Below, in pieces: positions 1-6,994 of a stretch of DNA of 35,252 bases. The DNA comes from Holophagae bacterium (GTDB lineage Bacteria; Acidobacteriota; Thermoanaerobaculia; Thermoanaerobaculales; Sulfomarinibacteraceae): positions 1-35,252 of the forward strand of contig PQAJ01000245.1 of NCBI GenBank assembly GCA_003105185.1. Direction: 5' to 3'. Position numbers and translations under genes: made by a program. Below the pieces are notes generated by a model. It had not been told where the DNA came from and searched no databases. It saw only the letters and a program-made list of their open reading frames with translations. The number at the start of each line of letters is the position of its first letter. Within the stretch, counting starts at the first letter, position 1.

Positions 1-63
1 GTCACATCCCAGCGCGCCATCCCCGGCGCGCCTCGGATACCGGCGGCAACCATGGTCGCAGGC
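1..63. repeat. Palindromic interspersed repeat, copy 1
   Basis: First of two near-identical 63-bp units spaced 110 bp apart just beyond the SulP stop codon; the array may continue past the window edge. The core is a hairpin with arms GCGCGCC (12-18) and GGCGCGC (25-31). Only about four positions differ from copy 2. No T-run follows, so it resembles a REP/BIME-type palindrome more than a classical terminator. Confidence 0.75.
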
Positions 64-110
64 GGTGCGAGGCATGAGCGGCCCCCGGGGCGGGTGCGGC
101 GTGCGAGGTA

Positions 111-173
111 GTCACATCCCAGCGCGCCATCCCTGGCGCGCCTCGGATACCAGCGGCCACCACGGTCGCAGGC
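111..173. repeat. Palindromic interspersed repeat, copy 2
   Basis: Second 63-bp unit, ending 3 bp before the SulP stop codon. Its hairpin is perfect: GCGCGCCA (122-129), loop TCCC, TGGCGCGC (134-141). The core and its flanks (GTGACATC-like left side, GCCTCGGAT right side) recur at 22932-22970, so the element is dispersed and not only a local tandem duplication. Confidence 0.8.
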
Positions 174-176
174 TGA

Positions 177-1877
177 CTACGCCGCTTCGCCCTCGTCCTT
201 TTCCGGCACGTACCCCGGGTGGTCGATCGAGGCGATGGCGCACTTCGTATGCTCGAATACATTGCCGGGGCCGAGCAGCTCCAGGATGCCGAACCGCTCC
301 AGCAGCGGCCGGATCTCCGGCTGGATCGACGTCAGGATGATCCGCACGCCGTGGTTCCGGCGGTGCTCGATGATCCCTTCGAGCGAGAGCAACCCGGAGG
401 TATCGATGTGGCGAACGTCCTTCATTCGGAGGATGAGCGGCCGCTGCATGTCGCCCTGCAACTGGTACTCGAATGCCGACGCGCTGTGGAAGGAAAGCAA
501 CCCCTGCGCCGTGAAGAAGTCGATGTCCGGGCGCGATTGGATCAGGTCGCTCAGTTCGGGCGAGACCTGTGCAATCCGCCCCGTCTGGTCGGGCAACAAA
601 GCCGCCGCCGCGGGGACCCGGGAGAGCCGCCGGACCAGCAGTATCGTCGAGGCGAGGACGCCAAACCCGATCGCGTAGGTCAGGTCGAAGAACAGGGTAA
701 TGAACATGGTGGAAGCCAGGACGATGAGGTCTTCTCGCGGAGCGCGGCGTAGCAGGTTGGTGACTTCCGGGACCTCGGCGATGCGCCAGGCGACCACGAA
801 CAGGACGGCAGCCAGGGTAGTCATGGGGATGTGGCCAGCGAGCGGCCCCAGCACCAGCGTGAGCGTGAGCACCGTGAGCGAATGGAAGACCCCGGCCATG
901 CGCGAGGTGGCGCCGGCGCGAATACTGGCGGCCGTGCGGGCGATGGCTGCGGTTGCCGGCATGGCGCCGAAAATCGGCCCGACCAGGTTTGCGATCCCCT
1001 GGCCCCGAAGCTCCCGGTTCGAATCGTGCCGTACGCGATCCGAGACCATTCCGTCGGCGACAACCGCGCTCAGGAGCGACTCAACCCCGCCGAGGATGGC
1101 GATTGCGATCGCCGGGCGGAGCAGCGTGATGAAGAGACCGGTGTCCCAGAAGCCGAACGACGGAGTGGGGAACTCGCGGGGGAGGTCGCCATACTTGCTC
1201 GCGAGCGTCGGCGTGTCGATGCCGAACCCCCAGGCCAGGGCGGTGATGAGGACCACGGCGATGAGGGCCGATGGCACCTTCGGGAGGAGACGAGGCGACC
1301 AGATGAGGACCGCCAGCGAGGCCAGCCCAACAAGTGGGGTCGTCCAACCGACGGACCCGAGGTGCTGGATGGTGTCCCAGGACTTGGCGTGGAAGTGTTC
1401 GAGCTTTGGGTCCGTGCCCGAGACCGCCAGGAACGTGTTGATCTGCCCAAAGATGATCGAGAGCGCGATGCCGGCCGTGAACCCGATGATGACGGTGCCG
1501 GGCATGTAGCGGACGAGCGACCCGAACCTCAGGCGGCTCATCACCAGGAGGATGACGCCCGACATCAGGCCGACCATGGGCAGGGCGGCAGCGCCATGGA
1601 CCAGCACCACATGGCTGAGCAACGGTACAAGCGCCGCCGTCGGGCCGGTGATATTGAAGCGCGAACCGCCGAAGATCGATGCGGCCGCTCCGGCGAAGAC
1701 GGCCGTATACAGGCCCACGATCGGCGGCACGCCAATGGCCACGGCCAGGGCAATCGAAAGCGGAAGCGCAATGACGCCGGCGACGAGGCCGGCGATGGCA
1801 TTGGTGCGGATTTCGGGAAACGCGGGGAGAGCCGCCCACCGGGAGACAGGCGGCACCGCAGGCACGGAGACGTGCAC
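177..1877 (-). CDS. SulP-family anion transporter with STAS domain
   Basis: Predicted inner-membrane transporter of the SLC26/SulP family, which moves sulfate, bicarbonate or other anions. The 566-residue product has the expected layout: about residues 20-430 are hydrophobic and Gly/Ala-rich with many membrane segments, beginning with a short cytoplasmic arm and a run of the type AGLVAGVIALPLSIALAV. The last ~120 residues form a STAS domain, recognisable by the stretch LRMKDVRHIDTSGLLSLEG. The start is GTG at 1877, with an AGG-type ribosome site about ten bases upstream; other in-frame GTG codons lie nearby, so the exact start is uncertain. It stands alone. No carbonic anhydrase or sulfur-assimilation gene is adjacent, so the substrate cannot be assigned. 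Confidence 0.93.
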   Translation of the reverse strand: MHVSVPAVPPVSRWAALPAFPEIRTNAIAGLVAGVIALPLSIALAVAIGVPPIVGLYTAVFAGAAASIFGGSRFNITGPTAALVPLLSHVVLVHGAAALPMVGLMSGVILLVMSRLRFGSLVRYMPGTVIIGFTAGIALSIIFGQINTFLAVSGTDPKLEHFHAKSWDTIQHLGSVGWTTPLVGLASLAVLIWSPRLLPKVPSALIAVVLITALAWGFGIDTPTLASKYGDLPREFPTPSFGFWDTGLFITLLRPAIAIAILGGVESLLSAVVADGMVSDRVRHDSNRELRGQGIANLVGPIFGAMPATAAIARTAASIRAGATSRMAGVFHSLTVLTLTLVLGPLAGHIPMTTLAAVLFVVAWRIAEVPEVTNLLRRAPREDLIVLASTMFITLFFDLTYAIGFGVLASTILLVRRLSRVPAAAALLPDQTGRIAQVSPELSDLIQSRPDIDFFTAQGLLSFHSASAFEYQLQGDMQRPLILRMKDVRHIDTSGLLSLEGIIEHRRNHGVRIILTSIQPEIRPLLERFGILELLGPGNVFEHTKCAIASIDHPGYVPEKDEGEAA

Positions 1878-2188
1878 GAATCACAACCTCATCGGGTGGT
1901 TCGCTTCCGTGGCCTGCGAGGTGAGCTGACGGGTTCGGGCGGAAGTGCCCGTCCTTCCGGTGCTCCAGAAGGATTCACCCCAAGAGTGGGTCCCCCGCTC
2001 CGCCGCTCGCGGATTCGGCCGGCCACCCCATGACAGGATGGCCTCGTGTAGTAAGCATCGGCTGAGTTGTGGGCACGGTCTATGGAACTCGGTGTCGGGA
2101 TTCAGAAGTGATGTTTCCCCGGTCCGGGAGGTACGTCACACGTCGCCGGGCCCGGCGAGGAAGGTTCCTTGGTCGCCAGCGGCAACAA
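1878..2188. other. Intergenic region, no gene seen
   Basis: Lies between two minus-strand genes, so it should hold the SulP promoter and the 3' end of the oxidoreductase transcript. The only notable structure is a perfect 16-bp palindrome, TCGCCGGGCCCGGCGA, at 2143-2158. No T-run follows on either strand, so a terminator call is weak. I see no tRNA or small ORF with a credible ribosome site. Confidence 0.5.
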
Positions 2189-3748
2189 TTACCCTGGCGG
2201 GACCAATTCCTGGAGCTTCGTTTCGTCCGATCGTTCCATCGCCAGCTCTGCGCGCAGCGACTCGATGTCCCGGTGGATTGACGCCACCGCCAGCGTCTTC
2301 CCGCCCTTGCGATACGCAACGACGCAGTCACGGGCCTCAGTGCTCCCGGTCATATCCAGGCGATCCCAACTCTCGGCGTGCCCGACGTAGTTGATCTGCA
2401 CGTCGTAGTGCTGGCTCCAGAAGAACGGCACCACGTCGAACCGCTCGCGCCGGCCGAGGATGTTTCGGGCGGCGATTTGACCCTGCCGTTGGGCAACAAC
2501 CCAATGCTCCACGCGGATGGCCTGGCCTGAGTAGGGGTCGGGCCAGCGGGCGATGTCCCCCGCCGCCCAGATGCCCGGCGCGCTCGTTTCCAGATACTCA
2601 TCGACGACCACCCCACGGTTCACCGTGATGCCCGCCGCTTCGGCGAGTTGCACCGATGGCCGCACACCAACGCCGAGTACAACGAGGTCCGCTTCAATGC
2701 GGCTCCCGTTCTCCAACGTCACTGACCGGTCGTCCACGCTCACCACCGTCTGTCCGAGATGGAAGCGTACGCCGTGCTCCTCGTGCAGCGCCCGAACGAA
2801 GGCGCCAAGCTCCGGTCCGAGGACGCGCTCCATCGGCACCGCTTCCGGCGCAACGACATGGACGGCGAGCTGCCGGGCGATAAGCGAGGCGGCGACCTCA
2901 AGCCCGATGAAGCTCGCTCCCACAACCACCGCTTTCGTCGCCTGTTCGGCCTGCTTGATGATCGCCCGGCTATCCGCGAGCGTGCGGAGGTAGTGAACGT
3001 GAGGGAGCGTCGCCCCCGGCATATCGAGCCGCACCGGATCGGCGCCCGTCGCCAACAGGATTGCGCCCGCATCGATACGACGCCCATCAGCGAGGACCAC
3101 GTCCCTACGGCCAGTGTCGATGGCCGTCACGCGCTGCCCGAGCAGCAGCTCGATGCCGTTATCGGCATAGAATTCCTGGGAGCGAAGCGGCAGCCAGTCC
3201 TCCGGCGCGTTCCCCGCCAGGTAGTCCTTCGAGAGGTTCGGGCGGTCATACGGCTCCGCGGTGTCGGCCGTGACCATCGTGATCCGGCCCTCATAGCCCT
3301 CCGCCCGGAGGGTCTCCGCCGCCATATTGCCCGCGGCGCCGGCGCCAACGATGACGACCGAGCCGGGTGGCCGTTCGATCGGCCGCGGTGGTGTGGTGCG
3401 ATCGACCTTGCCGCCGACGAATAGCCGGCCGTTGCGGGTCACGACCTCGTAGGTATCGACCGGATTTAGGGCGGGAGGCCGCACCGCTGTCCCGGTGCGG
3501 GCGTCGAAGCAGGCGTGATGCCAGGGACAGCGGACGCCTTCACCATCGAACAGGCCTTCCGCGAGCGGTCCGCCGTAGTGGGTGCACGTCGCGCCCATGG
3601 CGAAAACAGCCGCCCCCTTCCGAACGAGCAGGACGGCGTCTCCATGGGCATGCCCCAGCACCATCTCGCCATCAAGGATGTCCGTTTCGGGAAGCCCATC
3701 CGCTACGAGGTCGATGCCCTTCAGCTCGTTGTCACCGCTGTCACTCAT
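2189..3748 (-). CDS. Rieske [2Fe-2S] / FAD-NAD(P) oxidoreductase fusion
   Basis: A 519-residue single-chain redox protein. Residues ~10-110 form a Rieske ferredoxin domain with both cluster motifs: C55-T-H57 and C74-P-W-H77. A pyridine-nucleotide-disulfide-type reductase follows, with an FAD Rossmann start VVIVGAGAAG near residue 127, a second nucleotide fold VVVGASFIGLEVA in the middle, and the FAD-contact motif WAAGDIA near the C-terminus. This is the architecture of AIFM3-like and ferredoxin-reductase proteins that move electrons from NAD(P)H through FAD to an iron-sulfur centre. The open frame runs further upstream, but ATG 3748 is preceded by an excellent AAGGAGG nine bases away, which decides the start. 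The partner is unknown; no oxygenase subunit is adjacent, so it need not serve a ring hydroxylase. Confidence 0.92.
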   Translation of the reverse strand: MSDSGDNELKGIDLVADGLPETDILDGEMVLGHAHGDAVLLVRKGAAVFAMGATCTHYGGPLAEGLFDGEGVRCPWHHACFDARTGTAVRPPALNPVDTYEVVTRNGRLFVGGKVDRTTPPRPIERPPGSVVIVGAGAAGNMAAETLRAEGYEGRITMVTADTAEPYDRPNLSKDYLAGNAPEDWLPLRSQEFYADNGIELLLGQRVTAIDTGRRDVVLADGRRIDAGAILLATGADPVRLDMPGATLPHVHYLRTLADSRAIIKQAEQATKAVVVGASFIGLEVAASLIARQLAVHVVAPEAVPMERVLGPELGAFVRALHEEHGVRFHLGQTVVSVDDRSVTLENGSRIEADLVVLGVGVRPSVQLAEAAGITVNRGVVVDEYLETSAPGIWAAGDIARWPDPYSGQAIRVEHWVVAQRQGQIAARNILGRRERFDVVPFFWSQHYDVQINYVGHAESWDRLDMTGSTEARDCVVAYRKGGKTLAVASIHRDIESLRAELAMERSDETKLQELVPPG

Positions 3749-4126
3749 GCCCCTGAACCTCCTTCGGTTGGTGTAGTGGCGTCTCCAGCTTCGATATGTG
3801 CGCCCGAACCACATGGCGAGAGCCCGGTCCCGGAGGTGGCCCGGCGATTCCCTGGCGCGGCTGCCGTAGACCCCGACAGTCCGTACAGCAAACCTAGGAT
3901 AGCACCGCAGGCAGGCGCGGGAGCACGACGGAGCGCCTCGCGCATCGACCGTGATTGAGCGCAGGGATGCCCGGCGGGTGCAGCCAGGATCCCCTTACTT
4001 CTTGGACGGCCTGACGCGTTTCCGCGGTCCCGCCCTTCAACTTCAACTTCAACTTCAAGGGCTTGTGCTGCCTGCTCCGACCCGCGTAGTATCCCGCGCG
4101 AAGCATAACAATAGGAGACACGAGAT
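3749..4126. other. Divergent intergenic region, no gene seen
   Basis: Separates the divergently transcribed oxidoreductase and the plus-strand membrane protein, so it should carry both promoters. It holds a four-copy hexamer repeat at 4035-4058. A weak plus-strand promoter candidate is TTGTGC with TAGTAT 18 bp downstream, about 30-60 bp ahead of the membrane-protein start. No RNA gene is recognisable. Confidence 0.45.
4035..4058. repeat. Hexamer tandem repeat (CTTCAA)x4
   Basis: Four exact head-to-tail copies of CTTCAA about 70 bp upstream of the membrane-protein start. It is framed by CCC before and GGG after, so the outer bases could pair. It is prone to slippage and may vary in copy number between strains. 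Confidence 0.9.
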
Positions 4127-5362
4127 ATGGCAGTAGCTCAAAATGCCCGGCCCGCGCTCTGGCCCGAAATCCGCGTTCTGCTCCTCGCGGCGATGGCTAT
4201 CTTCCTGTACACCATCGGCATCGGCATTCTCAACGGGACCGACGTTGTCGATTTCGACGAGCGGCGCATTCTCTCGCACGTCCACGGCGGCACGCTGGGG
4301 TGGCTGACCCTCGGCGTCTTCGCGGCGGCGCTCTGGCTCTTCGCCGAGGGCCGCGAGGTGTCCCGCCGCGAGCGACAGTTGCTGCGTTCGCTGACCGCCG
4401 GGGCCATCCTTTCGGTCGTCGCATATGTCGTGGCGTTCGCCGTCACCTATGGCAACTGGCGCCCGATCCTCGGCACGGTTACCACCCTGGTGATCGCGGG
4501 GTTCACGGCGTGGGTCATCTACCGGGCGAAGTTCACGGAGCTCGGCGTACCCCATGTCGGATTCCTGGCGGCCCTGGGGACATCGATCGTCGGCGGCGTG
4601 CTCGGCATCCTTCTCGGCCTCGAGCTCGCCACTGGCGATAACTGGCTGCCGGGCGACATCGGCGGGCACCCTGCCACGATGGTCGTTGGCTTCCTGATCC
4701 CCGTCGGGCTTGCGATGGCCGAATGGGCGTTTTTCTTCCCTGTTGCACCAAAGGCGACCCGGGCTGGTGTACTGCAGATGGCATTCCCCTTCGCCGGCGG
4801 CATCATCCTGATGCTGAGCATGCTCCTCGAAGTGACAGCGCTGGCGCCGCTCGCGATCCTCCTCCAGGTCGCCGGTATTGCGATCTTCGTGAAGCGTCTC
4901 TGGCCGCAGTTCCGGGCAGTGTCTCTTGCCGAAGCAAGCCCGGGGCGGCACGCCGTCATGGCCACCGTGGGCCTCGCCTTCGTCATCGGGCTCGCCCAGT
5001 ACCTCGTGATCAAATACGAAGGTGACCTCGACCTTGCCCCCGCCAACCAGATGCTGGCGCTCGATCACGCGCAGTTCATCGGTCTCATGACCAACGCCCT
5101 CTTCGCCATGCTCATGGCTGCCACCATTGGGCAGCGCGGGAACCGCGTGGACCAGGCGGTCTTCATCCTGGTCAATGTGGGCATCGCCGGGTTCGTGGTG
5201 GGCCTGCTCGGAGATTGGACCGCGCCAAAGCGCATCTTCACACCACTGATGGGCACGGGCCTGATCATTGGGCTGGCTGTCTATGCCGCGCGCCTGCTCG
5301 AGGTGCATGTGCCGGTGCTGAACCCCATGCGTGCGGCCCGGATCGGCGCGGCGGGCAAGTAG
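4127..5362 (+). CDS. Polytopic membrane protein of unknown function
   Basis: A 411-residue, almost wholly hydrophobic protein with roughly twelve membrane segments. Histidines sit at positions that look structural or metal-binding: H51 and H53 in SHVHGG, H181 in GGHP, and H314 in LDHAQF. The spread of intramembrane histidines recalls NnrS or heme-copper-oxidase subunit I-like proteins, but the full set of haem and copper ligands is not apparent, so no enzymatic role is assigned. The start at ATG 4127 has an AGGAG-type ribosome site (ATAGGAGACACGAGAT). The last ~60 codons (from about residue 352) are duplicated at 6766-6946 with about 94% nucleotide identity. It converges on the PEP-mutase-like gene, and I see no clear terminator between them. 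Confidence 0.85.
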   Translation: MAVAQNARPALWPEIRVLLLAAMAIFLYTIGIGILNGTDVVDFDERRILSHVHGGTLGWLTLGVFAAALWLFAEGREVSRRERQLLRSLTAGAILSVVAYVVAFAVTYGNWRPILGTVTTLVIAGFTAWVIYRAKFTELGVPHVGFLAALGTSIVGGVLGILLGLELATGDNWLPGDIGGHPATMVVGFLIPVGLAMAEWAFFFPVAPKATRAGVLQMAFPFAGGIILMLSMLLEVTALAPLAILLQVAGIAIFVKRLWPQFRAVSLAEASPGRHAVMATVGLAFVIGLAQYLVIKYEGDLDLAPANQMLALDHAQFIGLMTNALFAMLMAATIGQRGNRVDQAVFILVNVGIAGFVVGLLGDWTAPKRIFTPLMGTGLIIGLAVYAARLLEVHVPVLNPMRAARIGAAGK

Positions 5363-5446
5363 CATCTTCGCCCCGATCTTGTCCAGCACCTCCGCACCTG
5401 AGGGCATAATCGTGTGCGGTCCTACCCCGCAGGAGCTCTCACGGGA

Positions 5447-6208
5447 CTACACCGAGGCGGTGAGCGCCCTGGCCGCGTCCTTCACGGCAGTCATGGCCAT
5501 GAAGAAGAGCCCGCCGCCGGTGCTGATGCGGGACACGCCGAGTGCCGCGAACTCCCGTGCCGAAAGGCCCCCCGGCCGCACGTTCACGTTCACGTGGCCG
5601 CCCACGCCAAGCACGAACTGCTTCACCAATGTGGCGTCCCCGAGAAAGATCGGGTAGACGCAATCCGCACCCGCGGCGAGATACGCGCGCCCCCGCTCGA
5701 TCGCTTCCGCAAGGCTCTCCGCCGGGGCGCCGTCGTTCCCGTGGAACAGGTCGATACGCGCGTTCAGGACGATGGGGACTCCGGCGGCGGTTGCCGCCGC
5801 GCGGATCGCTGCCAGGCGCTCGGCCTGTTCGGCCACCGGGACGAAGCCGCGAGTGCCATGATGGTCGGTGTCTTCGATATTGCAGCCCACTGCGCCTGCA
5901 TCGAGCAGCCGCCTCACAAGCTCTGGTGCGTCGAGCTGATAGCCCGCTTCGATGTCGGCCGTCACCGGAACTTCGACCGCGGCCGAAACCGCGGCGACGG
6001 CGCCGAATGCGATGTCGAGCGGCATGACATCCTGGTCTGGCAGGCCGTGTGACATGGCCACTGCGATGCTCGATGTGGCGATCGCATTCGCGCCCGTCTT
6101 CGCCACCACAGAGGCGGTGGCGGCATCCCAGACGTTGGCGAGCATCAGTGGCTCGCCCGCTCGATGGAGCGCACGCAGGACAGCGGCATCGGCCGCAAGG
6201 TCATGCAT
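5447..6208 (-). CDS. Isocitrate lyase/PEP mutase superfamily enzyme
   Basis: A 253-residue TIM-barrel enzyme of the phosphoenolpyruvate mutase/isocitrate lyase superfamily, whose members cleave or rearrange C-C or C-P bonds of 2-oxo or 2-hydroxy acids using Mg2+. Visible signatures are the N-terminal NVWDAATA segment, the metal-site segment T-A-D85-I-E87-A-G-Y90, N110-I-E112-D113, and NAR at 149-151. It is about the length of the short oxaloacetate-decarboxylase/carboxyvinyl-carboxyphosphonate mutase group. I do not see the longer KKCGH catalytic motif of true isocitrate lyase, so a glyoxylate-cycle role is unlikely. The start is ATG 6208, with GAAAGGCGG upstream. It lies inside the segment bracketed by the duplicated membrane-protein 3' ends. 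Confidence 0.9.
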   Translation of the reverse strand: MHDLAADAAVLRALHRAGEPLMLANVWDAATASVVAKTGANAIATSSIAVAMSHGLPDQDVMPLDIAFGAVAAVSAAVEVPVTADIEAGYQLDAPELVRRLLDAGAVGCNIEDTDHHGTRGFVPVAEQAERLAAIRAAATAAGVPIVLNARIDLFHGNDGAPAESLAEAIERGRAYLAAGADCVYPIFLGDATLVKQFVLGVGGHVNVNVRPGGLSAREFAALGVSRISTGGGLFFMAMTAVKDAARALTASV

Positions 6209-6390
6209 GCGCGTGTGCCGCCTTTCTTGAAACGTAGCCGCCCGCGGGCGCGTGTCCCGCCACCGCCAGGCGGCCCTCGGGCCATGCTTTGTAGATGTCG
6301 AGTCGGGGAGCCTGCTCTTCTTGCATCAGGAGCTACCTTACTCCGGGTCGCCGGGCCCTGCACCGAATCCAGTAGCGTTCAATGGCCTGC

Positions 6391-6396
6391 TAGAAT
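6391..6396 (+). promoter_or_regulatory. Candidate -10 element (TAGAAT)
   Basis: Five of six bases match TATAAT in a GC-rich intergenic stretch. Transcription would start near 6403, giving a leader of about 13 nt that includes the GAGGTG ribosome site of the ABM gene. No good -35 is visible. Confidence 0.45.
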
Positions 6397-6416
6397 GAGT
6401 CCCTGAGGTGAATGTC

Positions 6417-6704
6417 ATGACATATATTCGTCTATCTGTTGTCAAGCCGCGCCCCGGCTTCGAGGAGCGCGCCGTGGAGCTCCTGGAGGCGATGTCGGCA
6501 GCCACCGCCGACAGCCCTGGATGGCAGGCCAACTACGTCCTGCGGCCGCACGACGATAGCGGCGAGGTAGCCCGGATCTCCATCTACAACGATGAGGCCT
6601 CAGCCGAGCGCGAAGCAGCAACCCCGAGCGTTCTGTCTCTCCGCTCCGAGCTTCTCCTGATCATCGAGCGGGGTCACCGGGAGCGCGCTTTCTTCAGCGT
6701 CTGA
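6417..6704 (+). CDS. ABM-domain (antibiotic biosynthesis monooxygenase-like) protein
   Basis: A small 95-residue protein of the dimeric alpha/beta-barrel type. It shows the typical ABM pattern: strand (YIRLSVVKPRPG), helix (FEERAVELLEAMS), the SPGWQANYVLRPHDD strand region, and a later EVARISIYNDEASAE strand/helix. Such proteins include cofactor-free monooxygenases, haem-degrading enzymes and many uncharacterised members, so no substrate is proposed. A GTG at 6408 opens the frame earlier, but ATG 6417 sits six bases after GAGGTG and behind the TAGAAT -10 hexamer, and is the better start. Its stop runs directly into the membrane-protein gene remnant. Confidence 0.85.
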   Translation: MTYIRLSVVKPRPGFEERAVELLEAMSAATADSPGWQANYVLRPHDDSGEVARISIYNDEASAEREAATPSVLSLRSELLLIIERGHRERAFFSV

Positions 6705-6946
6705 TCGCAGCGGCGGAAGTTGGCACGTTCGACAGAGACGCCCAGGTTCTCCTTCAGGTGGCCAGTATCGCCGGGTTCGTGGTGGGCCTGCTCGGCGATT
6801 GGGCCGCTCCAAGGCGCATCTTCACGCCGCTGATGGGCACGGGCCTGATCATTGGGCTGGCGGTCTATGCCGCGCGCCCGCTCGAAGTGCATGTGCCGGT
6901 GCTGAACCCCATGGGTGCGGCCCGGATCGGCGCGGCGGGCAAGTAG
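6701..6946 (+). pseudogene. Remnant of a second copy of the 411-aa membrane protein gene
   Basis: Positions 6766-6946 match 5182-5362 over 181 bp with eleven mismatches by hand alignment, and both end in the same codons and TAG. Reading the same frame upstream to about 6701 gives residues (LIAAAEVGTF, then DAQVLLQVASIAG) that still resemble residues ~328-354 of the intact protein but at much lower identity. All twelve-segment sequence before that is missing, and the frame overlaps the ABM stop codon. No plausible start for a functional product exists; an internal GTG at 6758 would give only 62 residues. Most of the differences are synonymous, suggesting descent from a once-functional paralogue and perhaps later gene conversion of its 3' end. 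Confidence 0.85.
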
Positions 6947-6949
6947 TAC

Positions 6950-6965
6950 ATCGCAAAATTGCGAT
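6950..6965. promoter_or_regulatory. Palindromic operator-like site ATCGCAA-AA-TTGCGAT
   Basis: Perfect 7-bp inverted repeat with a 2-bp centre, AT-rich in a GC-rich setting. It overlaps the candidate -35 of the MFS gene, which is where a repressor would bind. The nearly absent loop makes it more likely a DNA-binding site than an RNA hairpin. The regulator is unknown. Confidence 0.45.
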
Positions 6966-6988
6966 AGCTGTCCTGCCCGTGCTTGAAT
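6959..6988 (+). promoter_or_regulatory. Candidate MFS promoter giving a leaderless start
   Basis: TTGCGA (6959-6964), an 18-bp spacer, then TTGAAT (6983-6988), ending six bases before GTG 6995. If used, transcription would begin at or next to the start codon, giving a leaderless mRNA. That fits the lack of a ribosome-binding site here. Confidence 0.4.
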
Positions 6989-6994
6989 AGGCCG

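Noticed and set aside
2-262. Minus-strand 86-codon frame across the repeat array at the left edge
   Set aside because: It reads through the palindromic repeats and the SulP 3' end in a different frame; its repeated peptide pattern is a by-product of the DNA repeat.
2143-2158. 16-bp GC palindrome as a terminator for the Rieske/FAD gene
   Set aside because: It has no loop and no T-run on the minus strand; left as a palindrome only.
4055-5407. Minus-strand 450-codon frame over the 12-TM protein gene
   Set aside because: Charged, low-complexity shadow of a membrane protein gene; the plus strand has a ribosome site and a clear hydrophobic pattern.
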